DNA of 64,000 nt from Promethearchaeia archaeon (GCA_029856155.1 JAHQWL010000088.1:1-64000); one strand, 5' to 3'; positions 49,929 to 59,868 are shown, numbered from the stretch's first letter. Notes: a model not told the origin generated them from the sequence alone. Numbers and translations: made by a program.

Positions 49929-51380
49929 ATGAGCGAAAGAGAAATTTCTTTAAAAGAAAAAATATTATTTGGCACAAACGCGTTCCCAGATCAAATGACT
50001 TATCAAGCATTTACTATTTATGTGTTTACTTTTTTCTTTGCTGTTGTACATCTCAGCATGCTTGAAATGTGGATAGGATTCGTTCTATGGGGTATTTGGA
50101 ATATGTTTAACGATCCTCTTTTAGGAGCATTAAGCGAAAAAACAAAACAAAAAGGTAGATTGGGAAAACGTAAATTTTATTTGATAATTTCATTTATCCC
50201 GCTCGCGTTGATAATGATTTTTCTTTTTACAGTAATTCCAAGGGACCCACTTAGTACCTCACAGTTTACTTTTCATTTCTGGTATTTTATGTTAATAATT
50301 TTCACCTTTGAATTCTTTTATACAATGTTTTCAGTAAATACAAATGCTGTATTCCCCGAAATGTTTCCCACAGAAAAACAAAGAGGCGATGTAAACGTAT
50401 TTATAAAAGCCTTTACTATGGTTGCTGTAATACTTGCTTCATTAATTCCTACATTTATCGTAACTCCTTCTTTAGTTCCAACAACTGATCCATTAGTTGA
50501 TCCAGTAACTTACGCAGCAGAAGTTGCTAGTATTCAGAATAAATATATTATTTCTGGTATAGTATTAGCTGTAATAATATTGATCACAGCAATTTTGTTT
50601 ATTTTCTTTGGTGTGAAAGAAAAAGAAGAACAAATAAGTGATTTTGAAAAAAGACCAGGATTTTTCGAATCATTGAAAATAACATTTTCAAATAGAACAT
50701 TTATAAAATTCACACTTGGAAATATGCTTATTTGGTATTGCTTTAATATATTATTAACAATATTTCCACTCTACGCTGTCTACGTACTGGGAAGAACTAA
50801 AGGAACCTCATTAATTGGCATTACATTGATGTTAGCGCTATTATCTGCAGCATTTCTTATGCCTATTCAAGCAAGGATTAGAAAAAGATACGGTACTCGT
50901 AAAGGATTAATGATTGGCTTGGGAATATGGATAATCACTTTATTTCCCCTAGTTCTTTTATCAAATAATGAAATAAGTAGAACATTATCATTATTTGTCT
51001 TTATAACGATAGGATTTGGCTTATCAGCTGCGCTATTTTTTATTGATATAATTCACGGTGATGTAATTGATCAAGATGCACTTAAATTTGGCATAAAAAG
51101 AGCAGCTAGCTATTATGGTGTAAATGCTTTTATCCATCGTTTTTCAATGATACTTGGAATTACAACTATTTATATTATCTTTTCGGGAACTGGATGGAGT
51201 AGTTATGTACCTGTTGTTGCTGATCCATTATTAAGAGAAATTGGTATAAAAGCTTTGATGTTTCTGTTTCCTTCAATAGCTCTTATTGGATCAATTCTCT
51301 TCTTTAAATTTTACGATTTACATGGTGAAAAGCTTGAAAAAATGAGACAGGAATTAGAAAAACATCCCGAATTAAAGTAA
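49929..51380 (+). CDS. GPH-type (MFS) sugar:cation symporter
   Basis: A 483-residue protein with twelve hydrophobic helices of the glycoside-pentoside-hexuronide branch (MelB-like, MFS_2). Typical stretches are WNMFNDPLLGALSEKTKQKGRLGKRKFY (GPH loop 2-3), NTNAVFPEMFPTEKQRGDVN and MPIQARIRKRYGTRKGLMIG. It imports sugars or glycosides with Na+ or H+. It is the second sugar uptake system in the window. A 14-T tract follows its stop. Confidence 0.88.
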   Translation: MSEREISLKEKILFGTNAFPDQMTYQAFTIYVFTFFFAVVHLSMLEMWIGFVLWGIWNMFNDPLLGALSEKTKQKGRLGKRKFYLIISFIPLALIMIFLFTVIPRDPLSTSQFTFHFWYFMLIIFTFEFFYTMFSVNTNAVFPEMFPTEKQRGDVNVFIKAFTMVAVILASLIPTFIVTPSLVPTTDPLVDPVTYAAEVASIQNKYIISGIVLAVIILITAILFIFFGVKEKEEQISDFEKRPGFFESLKITFSNRTFIKFTLGNMLIWYCFNILLTIFPLYAVYVLGRTKGTSLIGITLMLALLSAAFLMPIQARIRKRYGTRKGLMIGLGIWIITLFPLVLLSNNEISRTLSLFVFITIGFGLSAALFFIDIIHGDVIDQDALKFGIKRAASYYGVNAFIHRFSMILGITTIYIIFSGTGWSSYVPVVADPLLREIGIKALMFLFPSIALIGSILFFKFYDLHGEKLEKMRQELEKHPELK

Positions 51381-51383
51381 ATA

Positions 51384-51397
51384 TTTTTTTTTTTTTT
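51384..51397 (+). terminator. Poly-T terminator after the GPH symporter
   Basis: A run of 14 T residues four bases after the stop, in the 16-base gap to the convergent gene. Its last two bases are part of that gene's stop codon. Confidence 0.5.
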
Positions 51398-52310
51398 ATC
51401 TTAATCCTAATTTTTCCCTGGTTTCATCAACAGTAGCGGGATCTCTCCCAAGTTCTTTGGTTAATCGAACCATCCTTTTTACTAACTGAGCATTACTCTC
51501 TACCATTTCTCCTTTCTGATAATATAAAATATCTTCAAGCCCAGTCCGGACATTTCCCCCCATACAAAGAGCAATCGTTGTTGTTCGAAGATTTAATTTG
51601 CCTACAGTAACTACTTGCCAAGTGGATCCTTCTGGTAATAAATCAACCATGTTTAATAAATTTCTAATTGTTGCTGGTGCTCCTCCTCCGATACCTAAAA
51701 CAATACTAAAGTGAAGTGGAGGTTCAAGAACCTTGAATCTTGAGACTAACGTCTCAATATTGGTAATATGACTTGTATCATATACTTCAATCTCAATCCC
51801 AAAACCCTTTTTATTACAGCGCTCAACATATCGTTTATTGAAAGACAATGGATTATCAAAAGTATGGTTACCATATTTAGTTTGAAATTCAAAGGTACCA
51901 GCGTTAATAGTATGCATATCTGGTGGAGGATCTATATTGAGAAGATTTAACCGTTCTTTAAGAGTGGGCATAACAATGGTTTGACCGTATTTCCGTCCTT
52001 TACTACTAGTTTTAGTACCATATGCTATGCGGGCACCTATTCCATTCCCAATTTGAACAATAATTGGACACTTTTCACGTATGAGCTTAACAGCTTTATT
52101 ATAATATTTGAGATCCGGTGTATTTTGTCCGTCTTCGCCACGAACATGAAGATGTATTATTGAAGCACCTGCTTCATAACATTCCAATGCATCTTGAGCT
52201 TGCTCTTCAGGAGTTATAGGTATTGCTGGATTTGCCCATTTTCCTTGAATTCCTCCTGTAATTGCTGCTGTTATAATTACTTTTTCATCTGTAAGTAAAT
52301 TTGGTTTCAT
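51396..52310 (-). CDS. BKACE-family beta-keto acid cleavage enzyme
   Basis: A 304-residue TIM-barrel zinc enzyme of the BKACE (DUF849, 3-keto-5-aminohexanoate cleavage) family. It has VIITAAITGGIQGK, the zinc-binding SIIHLHVRGEDGQ (HxH), MHTINAGTFEF, FGIEIEVYDTSHI and VVTVGKLNLRTTTIALCMGGNVRTGLED. These enzymes condense a beta-keto acid with acetyl-CoA to give acetoacetate and an acyl-CoA. The specific keto acid is unknown. The neighbouring acyl-CoA synthetase and SDR are compatible with keto-acid or fatty-acid metabolism. Confidence 0.9.
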   Translation of the reverse strand: MKPNLLTDEKVIITAAITGGIQGKWANPAIPITPEEQAQDALECYEAGASIIHLHVRGEDGQNTPDLKYYNKAVKLIREKCPIIVQIGNGIGARIAYGTKTSSKGRKYGQTIVMPTLKERLNLLNIDPPPDMHTINAGTFEFQTKYGNHTFDNPLSFNKRYVERCNKKGFGIEIEVYDTSHITNIETLVSRFKVLEPPLHFSIVLGIGGGAPATIRNLLNMVDLLPEGSTWQVVTVGKLNLRTTTIALCMGGNVRTGLEDILYYQKGEMVESNAQLVKRMVRLTKELGRDPATVDETREKLGLR

Positions 52311-52509
52311 TTTTTAAACCTTTTATTTAATTATTAGCAATTTTATTATTTGTTACGGTTGTTTATGTTAATTGTAATAATAATCTCTTTCATTTAATTC
52401 TCATGATTTAGAAAAAATTCAGTTTTATATTAAAATAAATAAAAGATAAATATAATTTTGGAATTAAATACCTTATCGTAATTATAATAAATTTAGAATC
52501 ACTCTAATC

Positions 52510-54282
52510 ATGCCCAATTATACTCCTAAAGAAGCTGAATTCTATGCTCGTTTTGGTGAACAAATGCAAAAGGCTCTAACTAATCCAAATCAGAGTATAG
52601 CCACATCTATTGAAGAGTTGGCAAAAAACATGCCAAAAAAAAAGGCTTTACTATATGAAGATTCTTCTTGGACTTGGCAAGAATTTAATGAAGAAAGCAA
52701 TATAATCGCAAACCATTTTCTTAATTCAGGATTAGAACCAAATGATACTGTTGCTTTAATGCTTGAAAATTCACCTGAATACCTCTTTTATACAACTGGA
52801 ATTAATAAACTGCAAGGGATTAGTGCGTTAATTAATTTTAATCTTAGGAAACAAGCATTAATCCATTCTTTTAAATTGGCAGAACCAAGGTGGATAATTG
52901 TTGATGGTGATAGTTTACCTTACTTTATTGAAATTGTTGAGGATTTAGATTATCCCTATGAGAATATTTATGTTATTAATAACAATAAGAATAATCCTCA
53001 TGATTTTACTAACTTACAAACTATCACTAAAAACTTATCCAGAACTAATCCTGATACTACTTATAATTCAATTTTACATCAAACTGCATTGTATATTTAC
53101 ACTTCAGGCACAACAGGTCTCCCTAAAGCCTGTGTAATGGAAAATTTTAAACTATTTACTCAAGGTAACTTCTTAGGAATAGCTTTTGCAAAAACGGATA
53201 TAAACGATATTGTATATATCCCAACCCCACTTTACCATAATTTAGCTATAGGCGTTGCCTGGCCAGCTATTTCTCAAACTGGTGCTACTCTAGCAATAAG
53301 AAAACGTTTTTCTGCCTCTGAATACTGGAAAGATATCCATAAATTTCAAGCGACTTGTAGCATCTATGTTGGTGAAATCCCTCGATATCTTCTCAATCAA
53401 CCACCCTCTGAATATGAAAAAAATCATACACTCAAAAAGATGTTAGGATTAGGCCTCCGAAAGGAGATATGGGAGAGATTTCAATCTCGTTTTCAGATTG
53501 GACATATATACGAATTTTATGGATTAACTGAGGGTCATCGATCTCTTATTAATGTTGAGGAAATTCCCGGAATGATAGGGAGATTAACTCAATCTGGATT
53601 AATTTTAGTGAAAGTTAATCCTGAAACAGGTGAATTTTACAGAAATGAGAGAGGTTATTGTATCAAATGCAAACCAGGTGATATTGGAATGGTTTTGCTT
53701 AAAATTGATAAGGGAACCTTTTTCATGGGGTACACAGATAAAGAAAAAACAGAAGACAAATTTCTACATGATGTTTTTTTAAAAGATGATACTTATTTTA
53801 ATACCAATGATATGTTAATGCTTCATGATGACCTTTGGGTATCGTTTGCAGATCGATTCGGTGATACTTACCGATGGAAAGGTGAAAATGTATCTACTCT
53901 TGAAATAGAATCCATTCTAAATTCTTATCCATCAATTTATATGTCCGCTGTTTATGGTGTTTCTATTCCAAATACAGAAGGAAAAGCTGGAATGGCTGCA
54001 ATTAAATTAAATCCCTCTTTGAAGTTTGAAATTGATAATTTTTCTCAATTTATTGCAGATGTTTTTCCAGTTTATTCTATTCCTGTCTTTATTCGAATTT
54101 GTGAAGATGAACTAGAAATTACAGGCCCCTATAAAATAAAGAAAACTAACATACTTCGAGAAGCATATCATATTGACTTAATCACTGATAAAGTATATCT
54201 ATGGAATCAACAGGACAAAATCTATATTTCGTTGGATAATGATATATATCAGAAATTAATTAATGGGCAGTTGAGAATATAA
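52510..54282 (+). CDS. AMP-forming acyl-CoA synthetase (FATP/FadD6-like)
   Basis: A 590-residue ANL-superfamily enzyme. The P-loop reads LYIYTSGTTGLPKA (A3). Other landmarks are YIPTPLYHNLAIG, IYEFYGLTEGHRS (A5), FNTNDMLMLHDD (A7), FADRFGDTYRWKGENVST (A8) and the catalytic lysine region GPYKIKKTNIL near the end. The A8 form and length favour the FATP / very-long-chain acyl-CoA synthetase branch. It activates a carboxylic acid with ATP and CoA. An SDR gene follows 26 bases downstream. Confidence 0.9.
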   Translation: MPNYTPKEAEFYARFGEQMQKALTNPNQSIATSIEELAKNMPKKKALLYEDSSWTWQEFNEESNIIANHFLNSGLEPNDTVALMLENSPEYLFYTTGINKLQGISALINFNLRKQALIHSFKLAEPRWIIVDGDSLPYFIEIVEDLDYPYENIYVINNNKNNPHDFTNLQTITKNLSRTNPDTTYNSILHQTALYIYTSGTTGLPKACVMENFKLFTQGNFLGIAFAKTDINDIVYIPTPLYHNLAIGVAWPAISQTGATLAIRKRFSASEYWKDIHKFQATCSIYVGEIPRYLLNQPPSEYEKNHTLKKMLGLGLRKEIWERFQSRFQIGHIYEFYGLTEGHRSLINVEEIPGMIGRLTQSGLILVKVNPETGEFYRNERGYCIKCKPGDIGMVLLKIDKGTFFMGYTDKEKTEDKFLHDVFLKDDTYFNTNDMLMLHDDLWVSFADRFGDTYRWKGENVSTLEIESILNSYPSIYMSAVYGVSIPNTEGKAGMAAIKLNPSLKFEIDNFSQFIADVFPVYSIPVFIRICEDELEITGPYKIKKTNILREAYHIDLITDKVYLWNQQDKIYISLDNDIYQKLINGQLRI

Positions 54283-54308
54283 AAAAAAATTTTTTTGGAG
54301 ATATAATT

Positions 54309-55181
54309 TTGAAAAATCTTTTAGATGGAAAATATGCATTAATTACGGGTGGTGGAAGAGGAATTGGAAAAGCAGTCGCTCTTGAGTATGCAAGAAATGG
54401 TGCTAACATCGCAATTACAGCTTTAGAAGAAAATGAGTTACTTGCAGTTGTTGATGACATCAAAAAGTATGGTGTGGAAGGGATTTCCATTCCTGCTGAC
54501 TTGACAAATGTTGAAGAAGTAAAATTAGTCGTAGAAATGTATTTTAAGAATTTTAAGAAATGCGATATTTTAGTAAACAATGCAGGGATGTCATATTATT
54601 GCTCAATGTTAGATGTATCCCTCGAGAAAGCAATAAAATTATTTAATCTTAATCTTATTGCCTATTATGCAATAATTAAATTAATACTTCCTAAAATGGT
54701 TGAACAACAAAGAGGAAATATCATCATGACGGCTTCTGTTCATGGAAATATGTTTTTTAATCCAAATCAAGTAGCTTATTCTTCTACAAAAGCAGGAGTT
54801 TCTGCTATGGGAAAATGTCTTCATAATGAATTAAATCCATTTAATATCCAGGTAAATGTAATTCTTCCAGGAGCAATTCAAACTAAATTATATGAAGATA
54901 GTGCAGAACGAGGACAATTAGCACCTAAACCAATCTCTCCTGAAGCAATTGCTCCGATATACGTTTTTCTTGCAAGTGATTTATCATTTAAGCGGTACCA
55001 AGGAAAGATAATAAATCAAATGTTGCTCTTTGATCTTTTACCTAAAATTAAGAAAGAAGTGAATAACACAGATTTTAAAATTAGAGCTATAACCAAATCT
55101 ATGAAAAGTAAACTAAGGAAAGGTGAATACAGTTTATTACGAAAAAATCAAGAATTAATAGATTTTCTAATTAAATATTGA
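54309..55181 (+). CDS. Short-chain dehydrogenase/reductase
   Basis: A 290-residue SDR with ALITGGGRGIGKAVALEYA, LVNNAGMSYY and the catalytic VAYSSTKAGVSAMGK (YxxxK), then NVILPGAIQTKLYE. It is longer than classical SDRs by a basic C-terminal helix (about 245-290). The start is TTG at 54309 behind GGAGAT. It follows the acyl-CoA synthetase in the same direction. A 3-ketoacyl reduction role is plausible but the substrate is unknown. Confidence 0.87.
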   Translation: MKNLLDGKYALITGGGRGIGKAVALEYARNGANIAITALEENELLAVVDDIKKYGVEGISIPADLTNVEEVKLVVEMYFKNFKKCDILVNNAGMSYYCSMLDVSLEKAIKLFNLNLIAYYAIIKLILPKMVEQQRGNIIMTASVHGNMFFNPNQVAYSSTKAGVSAMGKCLHNELNPFNIQVNVILPGAIQTKLYEDSAERGQLAPKPISPEAIAPIYVFLASDLSFKRYQGKIINQMLLFDLLPKIKKEVNNTDFKIRAITKSMKSKLRKGEYSLLRKNQELIDFLIKY

Positions 55182-55207
55182 ATTTACATTCTGTATGTGG
55201 AATAATT

Positions 55208-55894
55208 ATGAAGGAAATACTGACTAAAATGGAAAAAGATGCACTTTTAACTCATTTAGTTTTCGTAATTATATGTGTAATCTTAATTCTTGTGCCCTTT
55301 GGTTTTGGTATGGGTTTAAAATTGTTTTTACTAGTAATAATCTATAATATAATGATTGGATTTGTAAGTATTTGGCGGAAATATGAAATCTGGATAAATA
55401 TTTGGCTTTTTGTATTAATACTTAGTATATTTCAACTATTCCCAGATTGGTTTTTATCTGCTGAACTTGGCATTTTGGTATTTCCTGAAGATGGATTCAT
55501 TAAAGTTGGAACTGTCTCACTATACATGATGGGTTTATGGTCTCTACCGTTATTTTTAATTACATTTATTGGAACTAGTTTTCAAGAACGGTATTCAAAA
55601 TTAATTACATATTTGACTGTGACATTAATGACATTGATTATATTTGGATTAGCTGAACAAACAATGTGGATGCTTCAATCTTGGTATGCACAAAATGTAG
55701 TTATGATTGGGCATGTAGCATTATATATAATTATTCCAGAGGTTATCCTTGGTTTATCAACCTATTTAGGATATAAAATAATTCAACAGAAAAACCATTT
55801 CTTTAAAATTCCAGTTGCATTTACTATAATGCTTTTATATCTTGGAAGTGCGACATTCTTTTATTTCTTAATTGAACAAGTGTTATTAGGGTAA
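55208..55894 (+). CDS. Six-helix membrane protein of unknown function
   Basis: A 228-residue membrane protein with about six hydrophobic helices and few charged loops; the helices hold aromatic-rich stretches such as IWINIWLFVLILSIFQLFPD. No family is recognised. The ATG at 55208 is preferred; the frame is open to a TTG at 55178 that overlaps the SDR stop, and a further ATG lies at 55229. It may belong to the acyl-CoA synthetase-SDR operon. Confidence 0.6.
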   Translation: MKEILTKMEKDALLTHLVFVIICVILILVPFGFGMGLKLFLLVIIYNIMIGFVSIWRKYEIWINIWLFVLILSIFQLFPDWFLSAELGILVFPEDGFIKVGTVSLYMMGLWSLPLFLITFIGTSFQERYSKLITYLTVTLMTLIIFGLAEQTMWMLQSWYAQNVVMIGHVALYIIIPEVILGLSTYLGYKIIQQKNHFFKIPVAFTIMLLYLGSATFFYFLIEQVLLG

Positions 55895-56007
55895 AAAGAA
55901 ACTTAAAATTAAAGTATTCAATATTGATAATTTAGAGATTATTGAAGATTTTTAAGTATTAAAGTTAATATTAAATTAAAAAAAAATAAAAAGAGGAGAA
56001 ATAAAAA

Positions 56008-56241
56008 TTGACTCTATGTTTTGTTTTAATGAATGTTCAAGCGGGATTTGTAGAACCTGTAGTTCGTGGTTTAGAAAAAATACCTGAAGTTAAAGAAAGT
56101 TATCCAGTTACCGGAGGTATTGACATAATTGTTAAAGTAGAAGGCCCAGATGTAGAAACAATTGCAAAAACAATTCTAGCGAAAATCCATAGTCTTCCGG
56201 GCGTTAACCGTACAGAAACTCATATTGTTGTGCCATTATAA
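56008..56241 (+). CDS. Stand-alone Lrp/AsnC RAM-domain protein
   Basis: A 77-residue protein that is only the ligand-binding RAM (ACT-like) domain of Lrp/AsnC regulators: FVLMNVQAGFVEPVVRGLEK, VKESYPVTGGIDIIVKVEG and LPGVNRTETHIVV. The DNA-binding helix-turn-helix is absent. Stand-alone RAM proteins form oligomers that bind amino acids and may modulate full-length Lrp proteins. The TTG start at 56008 follows AGAGGAG with suitable spacing. Confidence 0.88.
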   Translation: MTLCFVLMNVQAGFVEPVVRGLEKIPEVKESYPVTGGIDIIVKVEGPDVETIAKTILAKIHSLPGVNRTETHIVVPL

Positions 56242-56320
56242 ACTCTATAAATCTAGAACAGTGCTATTATAAGCATTAAAAGAAAAAAAAAGAAGTTAAT
56301 TGGATTTTTCTTAAAATATT

Positions 56321-57118
56321 CTAGGATTCATCAGAATTTTTAGGTTCTTTTTCTATTTCCCTTCTAATAAATTTAATGTTTTCTTTAAGGGTTTTTTTTA
56401 TTGGGTCATCTTTTATCTCAAGTTTATTTAAAATCTGAACTGCTTCCTCAAATAATTCTAATGCTTCAGGGTATTGAGCTTTTTTATAGTATAATCCCGG
56501 AAGATTAAAGAATTTATATGATATACATTGGATGGCAGTTATAATGATCCATATCAGTATGAGAATTGATAAGATCCATTCGATTAAGGGATTAAACACA
56601 ATAAGAAGAATTATCAACATAAATCCTATAAAGAAACCATAATATGCCAAATATTTTTTAAATGCTGGACCTTCATACATCATTGATTTTGGTACTAAGT
56701 ACATTAAATAACTATAAAGAACGATATAGAAAGACGAACCAATAAAGGCAGTGGATGCAACAAAACTATGAAATGCTACGAATGCCGCTATGTATGTTTC
56801 ATCTGGAATTATTCCGACTAAGGCAATACACATGTTAGAGAAAATTGCTATGCCTGTTGCTAACCTTCTAAGATTATCATTTATATTAACTAGTTCTCTT
56901 TCTAAATAAATATAAAATGGAATTAACAATGAGCCTGTCACCACAAAAGCAATACTGAACAATGATTTAGCTTCCATTAATCCTAATGTACTTACGGTGT
57001 GTATTAATGGTGAATATCCCGGAGTAACTAAAGCAGTTAGAGGTAGCATAATTGCCATAAATAACGCACCCGCAAGACCAAATAATACTTCCATCCTAGA
57101 TTCTGTTTTTAATACCAT
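56321..57118 (-). CDS. DUF998-like membrane protein with C-terminal helical tail
   Basis: A 265-residue membrane protein with six to seven helices (MEVLFGLAGALFMAIMLPLT, HTVSTLGLMEAK, and GIIPDETYIAAFVAFHSFVA resemble DUF998 proteins). A soluble tail of about 60 residues (YKKAQYPEALELFEEAVQILNKL and following) reads like one TPR-type helix pair. The ATG at 57118 is chosen because GAAGTGAT is well spaced before it; the frame is open about 34 codons further upstream. Function unknown. Confidence 0.6.
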   Translation of the reverse strand: MVLKTESRMEVLFGLAGALFMAIMLPLTALVTPGYSPLIHTVSTLGLMEAKSLFSIAFVVTGSLLIPFYIYLERELVNINDNLRRLATGIAIFSNMCIALVGIIPDETYIAAFVAFHSFVASTAFIGSSFYIVLYSYLMYLVPKSMMYEGPAFKKYLAYYGFFIGFMLIILLIVFNPLIEWILSILILIWIIITAIQCISYKFFNLPGLYYKKAQYPEALELFEEAVQILNKLEIKDDPIKKTLKENIKFIRREIEKEPKNSDES

Positions 57119-57315
57119 TTTTATCACTTCTAAAAATAATGGATAAAATATATTAATGTAAAAATTCCACCATTTTATAACATAATTATTGTCGTAAAAG
57201 TTTATTAAACTTTTACCCACTTTTCCTATTATAAATTACTCTTCTATAATAGAATTCCTATAATGATAACCGTATAATTATTATACTTCAGAATTATAAC
57301 TTTTATTAAAATAGG

Positions 57316-57501
57316 TTGAACTTAAGTAATAATAGAATTTGCGAAGTACCAAAGGCTATAGCGAGATTAGAAAGGCTTCAATCAATTAATTTAAGCTTCA
57401 ATAATATATCAATATTGCCAAAGGCAATAGAAGAAATAGAGGGATTGCGCTTTATCTATTTGGAAGGAAATCCAGAGTTAACAAATACTGGGAAAAAATA
57501 A
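57316..57501 (+). pseudogene. Leucine-rich-repeat fragment
   Basis: A 61-codon frame with two to three LRR units: LSNNRICEVPKAIARLERLQ, INLSFNNISILPKAIEEIEG and IYLEGNPELT. It is bounded by a stop three codons before a TTG and has no convincing Shine-Dalgarno. LRR domains need several repeats with caps, so this is most likely the remnant of a larger LRR protein, possibly one associated with the Ras-like GTPase that begins 112 bases downstream. A real micro-LRR protein cannot be excluded. Confidence 0.55.
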
Positions 57502-57612
57502 AATATTAAGATAAATTTGTTATTATAGAAAAGTATTTTTATTGTTCTAAACAATTAAGAAATATTTATAAATTAGGTGAACAACCATATATAAGAGAAG
57601 TGTGATATTTTA

Positions 57613-58161
57613 ATGGACGGAGAGAAATTTACTTTCAAAATTACAGTGATCGGAGATGGTGCTGTAGGAAAAACGTCATTAATCCGAAAATTTACTGAAG
57701 GTGGTTTTGAAGATGCCTATATCCAAACTATAGGAGCACAATTTTCTAAATATACTGAAGAAATAGATGGTGATAACTGTAAATTATTTTTTTGGGATAT
57801 AGCGGGTCAAGATACCTTCCATTTTTTACGTCCTGCTTTCTATAAATCTAGCTTGGCTGCTATTATTGTATTTTCTCTTGAAGAAAATGATTTTGGTAGA
57901 GATAGTTTTAAACATGTCCAGAATTGGCAAAATGAAATAAAAAAATTCTGTGGAGAAATACCTATTTTACTGTTTGGAAATAAAGTTGATTTAATTGATG
58001 AGAAAAACTTCGATGAAGAGAAAATCCAAAAATTTGTTGATAAAAAAGACTTTTTTGGGTATTATAAGACTTCCGCTAAAACTGGACAAGGAGTATACGA
58101 AGCATTTCAAGCAATTATTCAAAACTTATATTCTAAATACAAGGAAATCTCTGAAAAATAG
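57613..58161 (+). CDS. Ras-superfamily small GTPase (Rab/Ras-like)
   Basis: A 182-residue complete G domain. G1 is GDGAVGKTSL, the switch I region QTIGAQFSKY supplies the G2 threonine, G3 is FWDIAGQDTF, G4 is LFGNKVDL and G5 is TSAKTG. The glutamine of WDIAGQ is present, so GTP hydrolysis should work. There is no C-terminal prenylation cysteine. GTGAT lies seven bases before the ATG, and a TATA-like TTTATAAAT lies at about 57564-57572. This is a eukaryote-type GTPase expected in Asgard archaea. Confidence 0.93.
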   Translation: MDGEKFTFKITVIGDGAVGKTSLIRKFTEGGFEDAYIQTIGAQFSKYTEEIDGDNCKLFFWDIAGQDTFHFLRPAFYKSSLAAIIVFSLEENDFGRDSFKHVQNWQNEIKKFCGEIPILLFGNKVDLIDEKNFDEEKIQKFVDKKDFFGYYKTSAKTGQGVYEAFQAIIQNLYSKYKEISEK

Positions 58162-58228
58162 AAAAAATTGAAAATTTAGGCAAACTTTTGAATTTTACAT
58201 TTAAAATCTTTAAAATTTACTACTCTAC

Positions 58229-58813
58229 TCAGTAAATTTTAAAAATAATATCGTTTAAAGGTCTTTTAGGAACGTGCATTTTCCCCTCATTGTCTTTCCA
58301 ATAGTTGAAAGAATCTATATAAGGTTCTATTACAGATTCTTCATCTGGATATCCTATACTAATTACTTGTTTAATTATATAGTAATCTGGAATCTCTAAT
58401 AATTTGCCAATTTTTTTTACATTAATTGATCCCATCCAACAGCATCCAAAACCAAAATTAACAGCACCAAGCAATATATTTTCAACGGCAGCTCCAACAT
58501 CAAAATCAATATATGCATTTTTTATGTGTGTATTTACAAGCACTATAATATATGCTGTAGGTTCTCTTCCTTTTTCGGGAGTTCTTTGTTCCTCAGGGAG
58601 TGAGGCAGCCCAATTTACTAATGGAAATAATTTCTCCCTGATTACAGCATTATGAACAATAATGAATTCAAGAGCTTGAATATTACGTGCCACTGGAGCT
58701 ATACGGGCATAATCAATTAACTTTTTTAAAAGTTCTAATGGGACGGGATCTTGTTTAAATCTTCTTATCGTTCTTCTCTTATATATTATTTCTTCCAAAT
58801 TCAAATTTTTCAC
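58229..58813 (-). CDS. Nitroreductase-family flavoprotein
   Basis: A 194-residue FMN-dependent nitroreductase-fold protein. It has the N-terminal RRTIRRFKQDPVPLELLKKL FMN-binding block, ARIAPVARNIQALEFIIV, VGAAVENILLGAVNFGFGCCW and the C-terminal VISIGYPDEE. Members reduce quinones, nitro compounds or flavins with NAD(P)H. Substrate unknown. It follows the longin-GTPase at 58825-59868 by 11 bases in the same direction and may be co-transcribed. Confidence 0.88.
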   Translation of the reverse strand: MKNLNLEEIIYKRRTIRRFKQDPVPLELLKKLIDYARIAPVARNIQALEFIIVHNAVIREKLFPLVNWAASLPEEQRTPEKGREPTAYIIVLVNTHIKNAYIDFDVGAAVENILLGAVNFGFGCCWMGSINVKKIGKLLEIPDYYIIKQVISIGYPDEESVIEPYIDSFNYWKDNEGKMHVPKRPLNDIIFKIY

Positions 58814-58824
58814 TTCATTTTTGC

Positions 58825-59868
58825 TTATTGATGGGATTTAATTAAACTTTCCGCCAATTTATAAAAGCTTTCTTCTACATTTTTTCCAGTTAACGCAGAA
58901 GTCTCAATATACTCTAAATTAAGTTCATTTGCGATTTTTAGTGCTTCTTCAGATGCTATATTTCTTTTAGACATTAAATCTTCCTTATTTCCTAAGATAA
59001 AGCCAATCAAAATTTCTTGCGAAGGAACAACATTTTTTTTAATATCTTCGTACCAATTTTGAATACTTTCAAAAGATTTGCGATTTGTTAAATCAAATAT
59101 TAAAATTACTGCTTCTAGCCCCATATAAAAATGACGCCTCATAAGCTCGAATTTACTTTGTCCTGCGATATCCCAAAGAATCAAATTGACATGATCATCT
59201 TGTACTTGAATATTTTTTTCTGAAATTGATACACCCAACGTAGGAATATAGGTTTGCATAAAGGCATGATCTATAAACCGAAGTATGGTGCTTGTTTTTC
59301 CAACTCCTGGATCTCCACATACAACAATTTTATAGTTGAATCCTAATCCTCTTTCTCTTGGTTTTTTTTCTTCTGGAAAAGCCTCTACTGTAGTGATCTT
59401 TTTTTCTTTATTACGTAGGTCATCTAAAATTTCTGAAATTCTAGTTTTCAAATTGGTTAGTTCAACATAAATTTCATCAGAATTAGCCTTTCTATTCTCT
59501 AATTCAATAATTTTTTGAACACTATCAGCAAATGTAGACTCAAGATAATTAATATATTTATAGAAAATAAGGTCATATGCTTCATTGAATAATACTGTAA
59601 TTGATGATATTGCCGCACCTCCCCTGCTAGCTTCATTTTCTCGTTCTACATATTTAATGATACCTTTTAAATTGAACATTGGAAAAGGAATTATAACTAA
59701 AGACTGAGGTATGATTCCTTGATCAGTTGAGAGAATCGTGATTGATTTAATGCTCACTGACATTCGAATGTCATCTTGTAGATCAACTGGATCCCATAAA
59801 AAAGGTTGTGGACCAACTTTTTCGTCCAATAACGTATAAACTATTGAGGTGATTATTTTTTCAGTCAT
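58825..59868 (-). CDS. Longin-like domain fused to a Ras-type GTPase, copy 1
   Basis: A 347-residue protein. Residues 1-120 form an alpha/beta domain of longin/roadblock type (IVYTLLDEKVGPQPFLWDP, SVSIKSITILSTDQGI, LVIIPFPMFNLKGIIKYVER, ISSITVLFNEAYDLIFYKYI). A coiled linker follows (about 125-170). The G domain (about 176-345) has GDPGVGKTST, TYIPTLGVSIS, LWDIAGQSKF, LGNKEDL and TSALTG. In eukaryotes longin and roadblock domains are partners of GTPases; here both are in one chain, which may self-regulate. An 8-base inverted repeat lies about 130 bases upstream. A homologous gene is next on the same strand. Confidence 0.88.
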   Translation of the reverse strand: MTEKIITSIVYTLLDEKVGPQPFLWDPVDLQDDIRMSVSIKSITILSTDQGIIPQSLVIIPFPMFNLKGIIKYVERENEASRGGAAISSITVLFNEAYDLIFYKYINYLESTFADSVQKIIELENRKANSDEIYVELTNLKTRISEILDDLRNKEKKITTVEAFPEEKKPRERGLGFNYKIVVCGDPGVGKTSTILRFIDHAFMQTYIPTLGVSISEKNIQVQDDHVNLILWDIAGQSKFELMRRHFYMGLEAVILIFDLTNRKSFESIQNWYEDIKKNVVPSQEILIGFILGNKEDLMSKRNIASEEALKIANELNLEYIETSALTGKNVEESFYKLAESLIKSHQ

